Positions 34,593 to 42,486 are shown, counted from the stretch's first letter. The stretch: 64,000 nt of DNA from an uncultured Olsenella sp. (GCA_900314535.1 OMVT01000008.1:1-64000); one strand, 5' to 3'. The notes: generated by a model not told the origin, from the letters alone. Made by a program: numbers and translations.

Positions 34593-34871
34593 ATGGAGGT
34601 AGATATGGCACGGATAGGTGCAGGCCAGAACATGGCATCCCATGTCTCCGCGGCAAACCTGCCGCTGTCCATGGTGGAAGCGGGACAGACGGCCGTGGTT
34701 TCCAAGGTCCGTGGCTCGAAGGAGCTCAGGCAGCATCTTGCCGAGATGGGCTTCATCGAGGGAGCTGAAGTCAAGGTCGTGAGCCGCGTGAACGGCGACT
34801 GCATCGTCTCTGTCAAGGGTGCGACGTTCGGCCTCAACAGGACGATGACATCACATATCTCTGTGTATTAA
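34593..34871 (+). CDS. feoA: FeoA-family ferrous iron transport protein (first copy)
   Basis: 92 aa SH3-like FeoA domain protein: LSMVEAGQTAVVSKVRGSKELRQHLAEMGFIEGAEVKVVSRVNG, then FGLNRTMTSHISV. FeoA is a small cytosolic partner of FeoB. Two starts are possible: ATG 34593 with AAAGGA 5 nt upstream, or ATG 34605 with GGAGGT 4 nt upstream. First gene of feoA-feoA-feoB. The two FeoA copies are dissimilar, suggesting old duplication and distinct roles. Confidence 0.9.
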   Translation: MEVDMARIGAGQNMASHVSAANLPLSMVEAGQTAVVSKVRGSKELRQHLAEMGFIEGAEVKVVSRVNGDCIVSVKGATFGLNRTMTSHISVY

Positions 34872-34911
34872 GGGCAGCAGGATTTTTCTGCAGCTTGATG
34901 GAAGGAGCATA

Positions 34912-35154
34912 ATGCCAACTCTGAGAGACGTGAAGGTAGGGCAGAGCGCAACGGTCGCGAAGCTCACGGGCACCGGTGCAATCAAGCGCCGCATCATGGA
35001 CATGGGCCTCACCAAGGGCACCGATGTCTATGTGAAGAAGGTGGCACCTCTCGGCGACCCGATTGAGCTCACCGTGCGCGGCTACGAGCTTTCCGTCCGC
35101 AAGGATGAGGCTGCCTGCGTCGAGGTCGAGGACGTCGCAGACGGAGAGCGCTAG
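34912..35154 (+). CDS. feoA: FeoA-family ferrous iron transport protein (second copy)
   Basis: 80 aa FeoA domain: LRDVKVGQSATVAKLTGTGAIKRRIMDMGLTKGTDVYVKKVAPLGDPIELTVRGYELSVRKDEA, the canonical core. AAGGAG precedes the ATG. Lies between the first feoA and feoB. The 126-nt gap to feoB contains two copies of the recurrent iron-gene element, so feoB probably also has its own regulated promoter. Confidence 0.94.
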   Translation: MPTLRDVKVGQSATVAKLTGTGAIKRRIMDMGLTKGTDVYVKKVAPLGDPIELTVRGYELSVRKDEAACVEVEDVADGER

Positions 35155-35182
35155 GGGGAGACCCCCTTTTTATTTGCCCAAC

Positions 35183-35201
35183 AAGTAAGCCATAACTAAC
35201 A
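35183..35201 (+). promoter_or_regulatory. Iron-gene 19-bp element, feoB site 1
   Basis: AAGTAAGCCATAACTAACA. Same 19-bp layout (AAGTA near one end, CTAACA at the other) as the sites before both flavodoxin genes and the FeoB-associated gene. A TAGCAT 16 nt downstream could be the -10, placing the element over the -35 region. Confidence 0.6.
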
Positions 35202-35214
35202 ATTGTTTCCAACA

Positions 35215-35233
35215 AAGTAGCATTTGGCTAACA
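35215..35233 (+). promoter_or_regulatory. Iron-gene 19-bp element, feoB site 2
   Basis: AAGTAGCATTTGGCTAACA, second copy 32 nt after site 1, still upstream of feoB and overlapping its putative -10. Confidence 0.55.
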
Positions 35234-35280
35234 GGTGGGCACAGCGTGGCACCATATTCGCTCCACAAGGAAGGCAGGAA

Positions 35281-37950
35281 ATGGCGGATAGCATCTATAT
35301 CGGTCTTGCAGGAAACCCGAACTGCGGCAAGACCACGCTCTTCAACGAGCTGACCGGATCGAACGGCTTTGTCGGCAACTGGCCGGGCGTTACGGTCGAG
35401 AAGAAGATGGCAGACTGGCGAGAAGACAAGAACGTGACGTTTGTCGACCTGCCGGGCATCTACTCCCTCTCCCCGTACTCTCCTGAGGAGGTCGTCTCCC
35501 GCGACTATCTTCTCGGAGATCGTCCTGATGCCGTGATCGACCTCATCGACGTCACGAACCTCGAGCGCAACCTCTACCTCACGACCCAGGTCCTGGAGAC
35601 AGGACGTCCGGTCGTCGTCGGCCTCAACATGTGCGACCTTCTGAAGGAGCGCGGCGACGTCGTCGACACGAAGAAGCTTGCCGAGATGCTCGGCGTGCCT
35701 GTGGTCGAGGTCTCCGCTCTCCACGACAAGAACCTCGACGAGCTCGTGAAGCAGGCCATCGCTGCAGCCAAGGCTGGCAAGGCGACTGCGGGCACGAAGT
35801 GCTTCTCTCCTGAGGTCGAAGAGGCCTTGGGCAAGATCTCGAAGACGATCGAGCGCAAGGCACAGCCTGAAGAGCTCCGCTGGTACACAATCAAGGTCTT
35901 CGAGCGCGATGCCCAGGCCATCAAGCCCCTTGGCCTCTCCAAGGCCGATCTCGATGCCTGCGAGAAGGTCATCTCTGCACTCGAGAAGGAGCGTGACGAC
36001 GACGCCGAGTCCATCATCACGTCCGACCGCTATGACTGGATCGCCGATGTGATGGCGTCCTGCGTCAAGAAGGCACCGAAGAAGCTCTCGACGTCCGAGA
36101 AGATTGACCGCATCGTCACGAACCGCTGGCTCGGCATCCCGATCTTCGTCGCTGTCATCTGCCTTGTCTATTACATCGCAATCGGCACGGTCGGCACGGC
36201 TGCCACGGACTGGGTCAATGACCAGCTCTTCGGCGACGGCTTCTTCGTGAGCGCCACGGGCCAGGATGCCTACGACGAGGACAACGAGGCGTGGACCGAC
36301 AACCACTACGCCGACCAGATCTCTGGCTACATCGCAGCAGCTGACGCTGCCGGCGTCGACACCGATGGTGTCCAGGAGGCCATCGACGCCGAGGATCCGA
36401 CGGACGAGGATGCAGTCACGATTGCTGACTTCGAGGAAGCGGCAGATGCAGCAGGTGTCGTTGCCACGGACGTCCCGACGACGGACGAGGATGGCAACTA
36501 CACCGATACCGACGGCAATGTGATCACGACGCTCGACTCTGATGGCAGCCCTGTTGCAGCTGCCGGCCAGACGATCGATGCAATCGATACGGTCACGCTC
36601 GAGGACTTCGAGACGGCAGTCGACGGCATGGCAGACGAGCCCGATCCTGCCGACTACGATGGCTTCGTTCCTTCCATCCCTGACGCTGTGACGGATGCCC
36701 TCACGGCAGCCGGCGCATCCGACATCGTGATCTCCCTTGTGGTCGAGGGCGTCATCGGCGGCGTGGGCTCGGTCCTTGGCTTCATCCCGCAGATGTTCGT
36801 GCTCTTCGTGCTTCTCTGCTTCCTTGAGGACTGCGGCTACATGTCCCGTGTCGCCTTTGTCATGGACCGCGTGTTCCGCCGCTTCGGCCTCTCCGGCAAG
36901 TCCTTCATCCCGATGATTGTCTCCTCTGGCTGCGGCGTTCCGGGCGTCCTCTCGACGAAGACGATCGAGAACGAGAAGGACCGTCGCATGACGGCCATGC
37001 TCACGACCATGATTCCGTGCTCCGCAAAGACCCCGATCATCGCCCTTGTGATGGGCGTCCTCGCCGGCGGCTCCACGATGTGGTGGGTCGCGCCTATGTT
37101 CTACTTCATGGGCCTTGCTGCCATCATCATCTCCGCCATCATGCTCAAGAAGACGAAGCCGTTTGCAGGCGAGCCTGCTCCCTTCGTTATGGAGCTTCCC
37201 AACTACCACTTCCCGTCCATACGCTCCTGGTGGCTGCATGTGTGGGAGCGTGTGAGCGCCTACATCAAGAAGGCAGGTACGATCATCTTCGCTGCAGCTG
37301 TCGGCATCTGGGTGCTCTCGCGCTTCGGCTTCGCTTCCTGGGAAGGCGGCTCCGGCTCCTTCGGTTTCCTCGAGGGCATGGAAGGCGCTGGCGACGACTA
37401 CATGGACTACTCGCTGCTCGCCGCTGTGGGCAATGCTCTCGGCTTCATCTTCGCGCCGCTCGGCTGCGACTACTGGCAGGCAACCGCTGCTTCCATCTCT
37501 GCCCTCATCGCAAAGGAGAACCTCGTCGGCACGTTCGGCTCGCTTTACGGCCTCGGCGATGCCACGGAGAACTCCGTCACGATGTGGAATGGCTTCGCTG
37601 CCATGTTCACCGATCCTGCTGGCGTCCTTCACGCCGGTGCCATGTGCGCCTTCGTCGCCTTCAACATGCTCGACGCTCCGTGCTTCGCAGCCATGGGCAC
37701 GATCCGTTCCCAGATGAACGACCCCAAGTGGTTTTGGTTCGCAATCGGCTATGAGTGCGGCTTCGCCTGGGTTGTCGGCTGCATCATCAACCAGCTCTGG
37801 GAGCTCTTCGTCCTCGGCAACTTCGGCTTCTGGACCGTCGTCGCCTTCGTGCTGCTTGCCCTCATCCTGTTCCAGCTCTTCAGGCCGATGCCGAAGTGGG
37901 ACAAGGAAGACGACAAGATCCTGACGACGCTGGATGCAGACGTCGCCTAG
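35281..37950 (+). CDS. feoB: Ferrous iron transporter FeoB with large acidic insertion
   Basis: 889 aa, longer than typical FeoB (about 650-780). N-terminal G domain: GNPNCGKTTLFNELTG (G1), DLPGIYSLSP (G3), NMCDLL (G4 region). The membrane part has VGSVLGFIPQMFVLFVLLCFLEDCGYMSRVAFVMDRVFRRFGLSGKSFIPMI, SSGCGVPG and the second Gate repeat. Between the first TM (to about residue 320) and the second gate helix (from about 469) lies a roughly 140-residue Asp/Glu-rich insertion with DEDGN and DTDGN loops, predicted extracytoplasmic. Start ATG 35281 after AAGGCAGGAA. Fe2+ import; terminal gene of the feoAAB cluster. Confidence 0.95.
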   Translation: MADSIYIGLAGNPNCGKTTLFNELTGSNGFVGNWPGVTVEKKMADWREDKNVTFVDLPGIYSLSPYSPEEVVSRDYLLGDRPDAVIDLIDVTNLERNLYLTTQVLETGRPVVVGLNMCDLLKERGDVVDTKKLAEMLGVPVVEVSALHDKNLDELVKQAIAAAKAGKATAGTKCFSPEVEEALGKISKTIERKAQPEELRWYTIKVFERDAQAIKPLGLSKADLDACEKVISALEKERDDDAESIITSDRYDWIADVMASCVKKAPKKLSTSEKIDRIVTNRWLGIPIFVAVICLVYYIAIGTVGTAATDWVNDQLFGDGFFVSATGQDAYDEDNEAWTDNHYADQISGYIAAADAAGVDTDGVQEAIDAEDPTDEDAVTIADFEEAADAAGVVATDVPTTDEDGNYTDTDGNVITTLDSDGSPVAAAGQTIDAIDTVTLEDFETAVDGMADEPDPADYDGFVPSIPDAVTDALTAAGASDIVISLVVEGVIGGVGSVLGFIPQMFVLFVLLCFLEDCGYMSRVAFVMDRVFRRFGLSGKSFIPMIVSSGCGVPGVLSTKTIENEKDRRMTAMLTTMIPCSAKTPIIALVMGVLAGGSTMWWVAPMFYFMGLAAIIISAIMLKKTKPFAGEPAPFVMELPNYHFPSIRSWWLHVWERVSAYIKKAGTIIFAAAVGIWVLSRFGFASWEGGSGSFGFLEGMEGAGDDYMDYSLLAAVGNALGFIFAPLGCDYWQATAASISALIAKENLVGTFGSLYGLGDATENSVTMWNGFAAMFTDPAGVLHAGAMCAFVAFNMLDAPCFAAMGTIRSQMNDPKWFWFAIGYECGFAWVVGCIINQLWELFVLGNFGFWTVVAFVLLALILFQLFRPMPKWDKEDDKILTTLDADVA

Positions 37951-37969
37951 TCACCGTGCGTGTTTGGCA

Positions 37970-38000
37970 AAGCGCTGCTGCACCACAGCGGCAGCGCTTC
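37970..38000 (+). terminator. Stem-loop after feoB
   Basis: AAGCGCTGC and GCAGCGCTT pair perfectly, followed by TCTG. A weak T tract leaves some read-through possible into the following small ORF and AraC gene. Confidence 0.55.
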
Positions 38001-38022
38001 TGCTATGTTGGGAGCACACCTT

Positions 38023-38109
38023 ATGGAACTTCTCGATGCAGTCTTTTTCGCCTCTGCGGTGAGCCTTGCCTGCGTCAAGATCCGCGACCGGCTGGAAAGG
38101 AGCCTGTGA
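38023..38109 (+). CDS. Possible 28-aa small protein coupled to AraC gene
   Basis: ATG at 38023 opens a 28-codon frame (starts MELLDAVFFASAVSL and ends RDRLERSL). GGGAG lies 8 nt upstream, and its TGA overlaps the next gene's ATG (TGATG). The hydrophobic first half and basic end suggest a small membrane peptide or a translational-coupling leader. Such short frames can be chance, but the stop/start overlap is suggestive. Confidence 0.4.
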   Translation: MELLDAVFFASAVSLACVKIRDRLERSL

Positions 38110-39137
38110 TGGACGATACGAACCAGCCACGTGCCTGGAACAGCGCTCAGCCTGTCACGAGCTTCTCGCTCACGAACGAGGCACATCGTGCCGCGAGCAC
38201 GGTCCACTACCAGGTCGCAGCAGATGACGGCACGCGTGGAGAAGCGACGATCGTCGAGCTCTTCCCCGGCATCTCGCTTGTGCAGTTCGAGCTCAAGAGC
38301 AAGGTTCTGGGCGAGTTCTATGAGGTGCCAGCGCGCCTGAACCTCCATGATACGATCGATATCGTCTACATCAAGCAGGGTTCGGTCGAGTTCGACCGCG
38401 AGGACGAGCTGTCTTCTGTCATCCAGATCGGCGAGGTCGGCATCGCGGCATCGGATGCGCGCCGGCTCGTGCTTAGGTGCCCGGTCGGCTATGTGCGCGG
38501 ATGTGCGATCGTGCTGGCACGTGCGATGCGTGCAGAGGCACGGCGTGTGCTCATGACCTTCGGGGTGGATCCTGCGGCCGTGCGCTCGCTTGCGCATGAG
38601 AAGGAGAAGCTCCATGTGGTGCCGGCTCGCCCCGAGCTCGTCGGCACGTTCGAGCTTCTGTGCTTCGGCCATGCCGAGGCATCGAAGAGCATGTACCGGC
38701 TCAAGGTGGTTGAGGCGCTCCAGCTGCTCACGAAGGCAGACCCGAAGGCTGCACAGCCCCAGGACATGGGCCACAGAAGGACGACGAGGCTCTCGCACGT
38801 CGAGCTGGCTTCAAGGGCGCAGCAGATCATGATGGGGAACCTCGCATCGCCGATTACGATCACGACCTTGGCAACGATGTGCGGTACCTCGCCGACCGTG
38901 CTCAAGGAAGCGTTCCGCGAGACCTTCGGCCAGCCGATCTATCAGTGGTACCGTGCCTACCGCATCAAGCAGGCGGCAGAGACCCTGAAGACGACCGATC
39001 TCACGATTGCAGAGGTCGCCTCCTCGGTGGGCTATGCGAATCCCTCGAAGTTCACGAAGGCCTTCTCTGACACGATGGGGGAGACGCCCCATGCCTGGAG
39101 GAGCAGGACCTTGGCAGAAAGAGGCGTTGCAGGCTGA
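38109..39137 (+). CDS. AraC-family transcriptional regulator
   Basis: 342 aa. The C-terminal two-HTH AraC domain occupies about residues 235-335: IMMGNLASPITITTLATMCGTSPTVLKEAFRETFGQPIYQWYRAYRIKQAAETLKTTDLTIAEVASSVGYANPSKFTKAFSDTMGETP. The N-terminal about 200 residues form a sensor domain without a recognised motif, of the style seen in siderophore/PchR-like AraC regulators. GGAAAGGAG precedes ATG 38109. Its position right after feoAAB suggests an iron-related role, which is inference. Confidence 0.88.
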   Translation: MDDTNQPRAWNSAQPVTSFSLTNEAHRAASTVHYQVAADDGTRGEATIVELFPGISLVQFELKSKVLGEFYEVPARLNLHDTIDIVYIKQGSVEFDREDELSSVIQIGEVGIAASDARRLVLRCPVGYVRGCAIVLARAMRAEARRVLMTFGVDPAAVRSLAHEKEKLHVVPARPELVGTFELLCFGHAEASKSMYRLKVVEALQLLTKADPKAAQPQDMGHRRTTRLSHVELASRAQQIMMGNLASPITITTLATMCGTSPTVLKEAFRETFGQPIYQWYRAYRIKQAAETLKTTDLTIAEVASSVGYANPSKFTKAFSDTMGETPHAWRSRTLAERGVAG

Positions 39138-39346
39138 AGGGAAGCTCCTGTCCTGCCCTCTGGAGACATAGGACATTTCGCGAGGCTGTCTGGAGACAAT
39201 CTGGACAGCCTCTCCGGTATGGGCATAAAAGACATGTACAGAAATAAAGAAGACATGTGCAATATGCTTGCATAGCAGCGGCAAGCTCCTTACGCTTATG
39301 CAGGCAGGATGCAGTGGCATCCAATTGCGGAACAAGGGAGAGTCGC

Positions 39347-40324
39347 ATGGCAGAATATACCGGGGCGCCTGTGGGCGTCGTCTTCATGAAGCCGATCTTC
39401 GTGCCGAAGATCTGGGGTGGCAGGAAGCTCGAGACCGAGTTCGGCTACAAGATTCCGGATGGGAAGATCGGCGAATGCTGGGCCATCAGCGCCCATCCGG
39501 CAGGGGACTGCACGATCACCGGCGGCCCCTTTGACGGCATGCGCCTCTCCGAGCTCTGGGATCAGCACCGCGAGCTCTTCGCGAACTGCGAAGGCGACCA
39601 GGGACGCTTCCCTCTCCTCATCAAGATCCTCGATGCCTCCGACAGCCTCTCCGTCCAGGTGCACCCGGATGATGCCTATGCCGGAGCGCACGAGAACGGC
39701 TCGCTCGGCAAGCGCGAGTGCTGGTATGTCGTGCATGCAGACGAGGGTGCCCAGATCATCATCGGCCAGCATGCGAAGAATGCCGAAGAGTTCCGTGGCA
39801 TGGTCGAGGCAGGGGAGTGGGACAGGCTCCTCAACAAGGTCCCCATCCACACCGGAGACTTCTTCGAGGTGCTGCCGGGCACGATCCATGCCCTCTGCGC
39901 TGGCACGCTCGTGATCGAGACGCAGCAGTCGTCCGATGTCACCTATAGGGTCTATGACTACGACCGTGTGCAGCCGGATGGCACGAAGCGCCAGCTCCAT
40001 ATTGACCAGTCCTGCGATGTCGTGGACTACGCCCAGGTGCCGCCGAAGGACGGCAAGGTCCGCGCTCCCGAGGTGGACGGCGTCACTGAACTCATGGACT
40101 GCCCGAAGTTCGTTGTCGATCGCGTGCGCATCGACGGGAAGAAGGCAATCGAGCAGAAGTGGCCGTTTATGTGCGTGAGCGTCTATGCAGGTGAGGGCGC
40201 TGTCACCGTATGCGGCACGCGCTACCCGCTCAGGAAGGGCTCCCACTTCCTTGCGCTCTCCGATGCCAGCACGATGGAGTTCGAGGGGACGCTTTCCCTC
40301 ATCACCTCGCATCTGCCCGAGTAG
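39347..40324 (+). CDS. manA: Mannose-6-phosphate isomerase, class I
   Basis: 325 aa zinc-dependent cupin enzyme interconverting mannose-6-P and fructose-6-P. Visible: KPIFVPKIWGGRKLE, ECWAISAHPAGD, the zinc-site motif LSVQVHPDD, KRECWYVV, and GDFFEVLPGTIHALCAGTLVIETQQSSDVTYRVYDYDR with the second set of ligands. Short form, typical of Gram-positive ManA/Pmi. AAGGGAG lies 6 nt before ATG 39347. Monocistronic. Confidence 0.93.
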   Translation: MAEYTGAPVGVVFMKPIFVPKIWGGRKLETEFGYKIPDGKIGECWAISAHPAGDCTITGGPFDGMRLSELWDQHRELFANCEGDQGRFPLLIKILDASDSLSVQVHPDDAYAGAHENGSLGKRECWYVVHADEGAQIIIGQHAKNAEEFRGMVEAGEWDRLLNKVPIHTGDFFEVLPGTIHALCAGTLVIETQQSSDVTYRVYDYDRVQPDGTKRQLHIDQSCDVVDYAQVPPKDGKVRAPEVDGVTELMDCPKFVVDRVRIDGKKAIEQKWPFMCVSVYAGEGAVTVCGTRYPLRKGSHFLALSDASTMEFEGTLSLITSHLPE

Positions 40325-40351
40325 GGAAGAGCCTCATACGTTTGAGCCAGG

Positions 40352-40386
40352 AGGGCTGGATGGGCTTCCATCCAGCCTTCTTTCCA
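40352..40386 (+). terminator. manA terminator
   Basis: AGGGCTGGATGG and CCATCCAGCCTT form a 12-bp stem with a GCTT loop, followed by TCTTT. Confidence 0.88.
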
Positions 40387-40408
40387 TTTGTGGACAGTCT
40401 ATGGAGAC

Positions 40409-40427
40409 AAGTAAACCAGAGCTAACA
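40409..40427 (+). promoter_or_regulatory. Iron-gene 19-bp element before flavodoxin 1
   Basis: AAGTAAACCAGAGCTAACA. Fifteen nt downstream lies TAAGTT (40443-40448), a candidate -10. The same spacing and hexamer occur before the second flavodoxin gene. Confidence 0.65.
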
Positions 40428-40469
40428 CATTGGCATCTCTGCTAAGTTAGTCACAGCAAACAAATCGAC

Positions 40470-40486
40470 GCGGAGCAGCGCTCCGC
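40470..40486 (+). promoter_or_regulatory. 5' UTR hairpin of flavodoxin 1
   Basis: GCGGAGC-AGC-GCTCCGC, a 7-bp stem conserved exactly before the second flavodoxin gene. It is about 15 nt upstream of the ribosome binding site and may stabilise or attenuate the mRNA. Confidence 0.5.
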
Positions 40487-40503
40487 TTCCCGAGGAGGAT
40501 TCC

Positions 40504-40911
40504 ATGAGCAAGGTGGCAGTGGTCTTCTGGTCCCAGAGCGGCAATACGCAGAGCATGGCAGAAGCCGTAGCAGAAGGTGCCGGCACGGAAGCCATCGAGG
40601 TATCCTCCTTCTCCGCAGCAGATGTGGCGAACTACGATGCCTTTGCCTTCGGCTGCCCTGCCATGGGTGCCGAGGAGCTCGAGTCCGATGAGTTCGAGCC
40701 GGTCTGGGATGAGTGCGTCCCTGAGCTCAAGGGCAAGACAGTCGCACTCTTCGGCTCCTATGGCTGGGGCGACGGCGAATGGATGGAGACCTGGAAGTCC
40801 GAGGCAGAAGATGCCGGAATCAAGGTCGTCTCCACCGTCATATGCAATGACGCACCGGACGACGATGCGCTCTCGCAGCTCAAGGATCTTGGCGAAGAGC
40901 TCGCCCAGTAA
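40504..40911 (+). CDS. Flavodoxin (copy 1)
   Basis: 135 aa short-chain flavodoxin. FMN phosphate loop SQSGNTQSMAEAV (residues 10-22), and FGSYGWGDGEWMETW as the isoalloxazine-contacting 90s loop. Low-potential electron carrier that substitutes for ferredoxin, typically under iron limitation. GAGGAGG precedes the ATG. It shares gene, 5' UTR and 3' UTR with copy 2, 728 bp downstream. Confidence 0.94.
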   Translation: MSKVAVVFWSQSGNTQSMAEAVAEGAGTEAIEVSSFSAADVANYDAFAFGCPAMGAEELESDEFEPVWDECVPELKGKTVALFGSYGWGDGEWMETWKSEAEDAGIKVVSTVICNDAPDDDALSQLKDLGEELAQ

Positions 40912-40984
40912 TACCTGATTCGTTTTTACGCAGTCCTCCAGACACCGGACCCCTCTCCCCGGCTGTCACAGAGGGCAATCTTCA

Positions 40985-41016
40985 AGCCGCCGGCGACCCC
41001 CTATCGCCGGCGGCTG
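40985..41016 (+). terminator. Flavodoxin 1 terminator
   Basis: AGCCGCCGGCGA and TCGCCGGCGGCT form a 12-bp stem with a 7-nt loop. A near-identical structure follows copy 2. Confidence 0.75.
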
Positions 41017-41132
41017 CTTTGCATTGCGATGCGGCGGATCCTCAACCTCGGCTTTTCCACCATCTGCCTTCAGCTCGATAGGGGAGCAAGGCTAACAGGA
41101 ATATATCCTGATTGTGAATAGATTGTGGATGC

Positions 41133-41151
41133 AAGTAAAACCAAGCTAACA
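41133..41151 (+). promoter_or_regulatory. Iron-gene 19-bp element before flavodoxin 2
   Basis: AAGTAAAACCAAGCTAACA, with TAAGTT (41167-41172) 15 nt downstream as for copy 1. A further half-site GGCTAACAGG lies at 41090-41099. Confidence 0.65.
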
Positions 41152-41195
41152 GCCAGGAATATCCGGTAAGTTAAACGCATCAAACAAAACGATCT

Positions 41196-41212
41196 GCGGA
41201 GCAGCGCTCCGC
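41196..41212 (+). promoter_or_regulatory. 5' UTR hairpin of flavodoxin 2
   Basis: GCGGAGC-AGC-GCTCCGC followed by CTTTTCC. Identical stem to copy 1; the T run here makes an attenuator possible. Confidence 0.5.
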
Positions 41213-41231
41213 CTTTTCCTAGGGGGTTTCC

Positions 41232-41639
41232 ATGAGCAAGGTCGCAGTTGTCTATTGGTCCCAGAGCGGCAATACCCAGGCCATGGCAGAAGCGGTGGCA
41301 GAAGGGGCGGGAACCGAGGCCATCGAAGTCTCTTCGTTCTCTGCTGCAGATGCAAAGAACTACGATGCCTTTGCCTTCGGCTGTCCGGCAACGGGTTCCG
41401 AGGAGATCGAGCCCGACGAGTTCGAGCCGGTCTGGAACGAGTGCGTGCCTGAGCTTGGCTCGAAGCCTGTCGCGCTCTTCGGCTCCTATGGCTGGGGCGG
41501 CGGCGAGTATCTGGATACCTGGAAGTCCCAGGCTGAAGATGCCGGCGTCAACGTCGTCTCCGCCGTTGCTGTGAACGTCGAGCCTGAAGACGATGCGCTC
41601 GGGGAGCTCAAGGCTCTCGGCCAGAAGCTTGCCCAGTAG
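41232..41639 (+). CDS. Flavodoxin (copy 2)
   Basis: 135 aa flavodoxin with SQSGNTQAMAEAV and FGSYGWGGGEYLDTW, clearly paralogous to copy 1 (same length, most residues identical). Differences cluster in the second half (YLDTWKSQAEDAGVNVVSAVAV), near the FMN ring and partner surface, so the two may differ in potential or partner. AGGGGG precedes the ATG. Own promoter element and terminator. Confidence 0.94.
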   Translation: MSKVAVVYWSQSGNTQAMAEAVAEGAGTEAIEVSSFSAADAKNYDAFAFGCPATGSEEIEPDEFEPVWNECVPELGSKPVALFGSYGWGGGEYLDTWKSQAEDAGVNVVSAVAVNVEPEDDALGELKALGQKLAQ

Positions 41640-41708
41640 CATCCGATCCGTTGATACGGCCCTTGTGGCAGCGGACCCTCTCCCCGATGCCATGAAGGGC
41701 AGACATCA

Positions 41709-41740
41709 AGCCGCCGGCGACTCCCTATCGCCGGCGGCTG
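41709..41740 (+). terminator. Flavodoxin 2 terminator
   Basis: Same 12-bp AGCCGCCGGCGA/TCGCCGGCGGCT stem as after copy 1, part of the duplicated unit. Confidence 0.75.
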
Positions 41741-41842
41741 CCTTGTGTTCTGAAAAAGCGCCTGAAGATGCTATATATATCGGCATCCATCTGCACGCCC
41801 TGCACCAGCAGTGTAGAAGAAGACGCGCGATAGGAGGCTGCC

Positions 41843-41986
41843 ATGCCCGGTCCTGCGGAAGTCTTTGTCATGTTCTGGATCTTCGGAATGTTTGCCCTTG
41901 CAGCCCTTGCCATCTTTGCCGTGAAGCGGCTCTTCGAGAGGCATGGGAAGAAAGGCGAGAAGAAGGATGGCGGGAACGGGGAATAG
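41843..41986 (+). CDS. Small membrane protein, 47 aa
   Basis: ATG 41843 with TAGGAGG 6 nt upstream opens MPGPAEVFVMFWIFGMF, a single hydrophobic helix, followed by a highly charged tail (KRLFERHGKKGEKKDGG). One-pass membrane protein with a cytoplasmic basic tail; function unknown. A strong stem-loop follows 90 nt after the stop. It lies just upstream of a histidine-kinase remnant. Confidence 0.6.
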   Translation: MPGPAEVFVMFWIFGMFALAALAIFAVKRLFERHGKKGEKKDGGNGE

Positions 41987-42077
41987 GCGCTGCTTCGGGC
42001 GGCTGCGCCTGAGCATCGCCCGGGCGGGATATGGACCTGCACCCGAGATGACCTCCAGCCTGGAATACGACAGGAAT

Positions 42078-42108
42078 GGAGCTGGAAGGCACAGGCCTTC
42101 CAGCTCCT
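42078..42108 (+). terminator. Terminator after 47-aa membrane protein gene
   Basis: GGAGCTGGAAGGC and GCCTTCCAGCTCC form a perfect 13-bp stem with a 3-nt loop. Confidence 0.6.
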
Positions 42109-42114
42109 CGTGTC

Positions 42115-42401
42115 CTGATGGGAGGATATCGATCGGGATGCATGAGGAGCCTGAAGGCAGGGCCATGGTCACGGTCGCAGACACGGGCTGCGGCATGGAC
42201 GAGGAGACGAAGCGGCGCGTCTTCGAGAAGTTCTATCAGGGCGACCCATCGCATGCGACAAAGGGCAATGGCCTCGGCATGGCACTGGCGAAGAGGGCAG
42301 CAGATGTGACGGGCGCCACGATTGGTCTTGAAAGCGAAGCGGGCCATGGGACAATGTTCACAATCACGCTGCCTGCTGCCTCTCAGGACAAAACGGTCTG
42401 A
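42115..42401 (+). pseudogene. Histidine kinase remnant (ATPase domain only)
   Basis: About 90 codons encode the C-terminal part of a HATPase_c domain: VTVADTGCGMDEE (G1 box), KRRVFEKFYQGDPSHATKGNGLGMALAKRAADVTG (F and G2 boxes) and SEAGHGTMFTITLP. The N box, the DHp domain with the phosphoacceptor His, and any sensor are absent; a terminator lies directly upstream. This is what remains of a sensor kinase gene; no response regulator is adjacent. It may conceivably be expressed as a fragment, but nothing supports that. Confidence 0.75.
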
Positions 42402-42430
42402 TGCAGCATTCGACACGATAGAGAGATAGA

Positions 42431-42463
42431 AAAGGAGCCGGAAGCGTGCAAGCTTCCGGCTCC
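42431..42463 (-). terminator. gpmA terminator
   Basis: On the minus strand, GGAGCCGGAAGC and GCTTCCGGCTCC form a 12-bp stem followed by TTTTC. Confidence 0.85.
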
Positions 42464-42486
42464 TGGCATCTCTTTGAGAGATTGAA

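Noticed and set aside
36361-36560. Calcium-binding EF-hands inside FeoB
   Set aside because: DxDxDG-like loops occur but flanking helices and full 12-residue EF loops are not evident, so only loop-like resemblance is claimed.
35170-37632. 820-aa minus-strand frame antisense to feoB
   Set aside because: Composition (His/Arg/Asp/Glu-rich, no motifs) is the usual shadow of a GC-rich coding strand; feoB is unambiguous.
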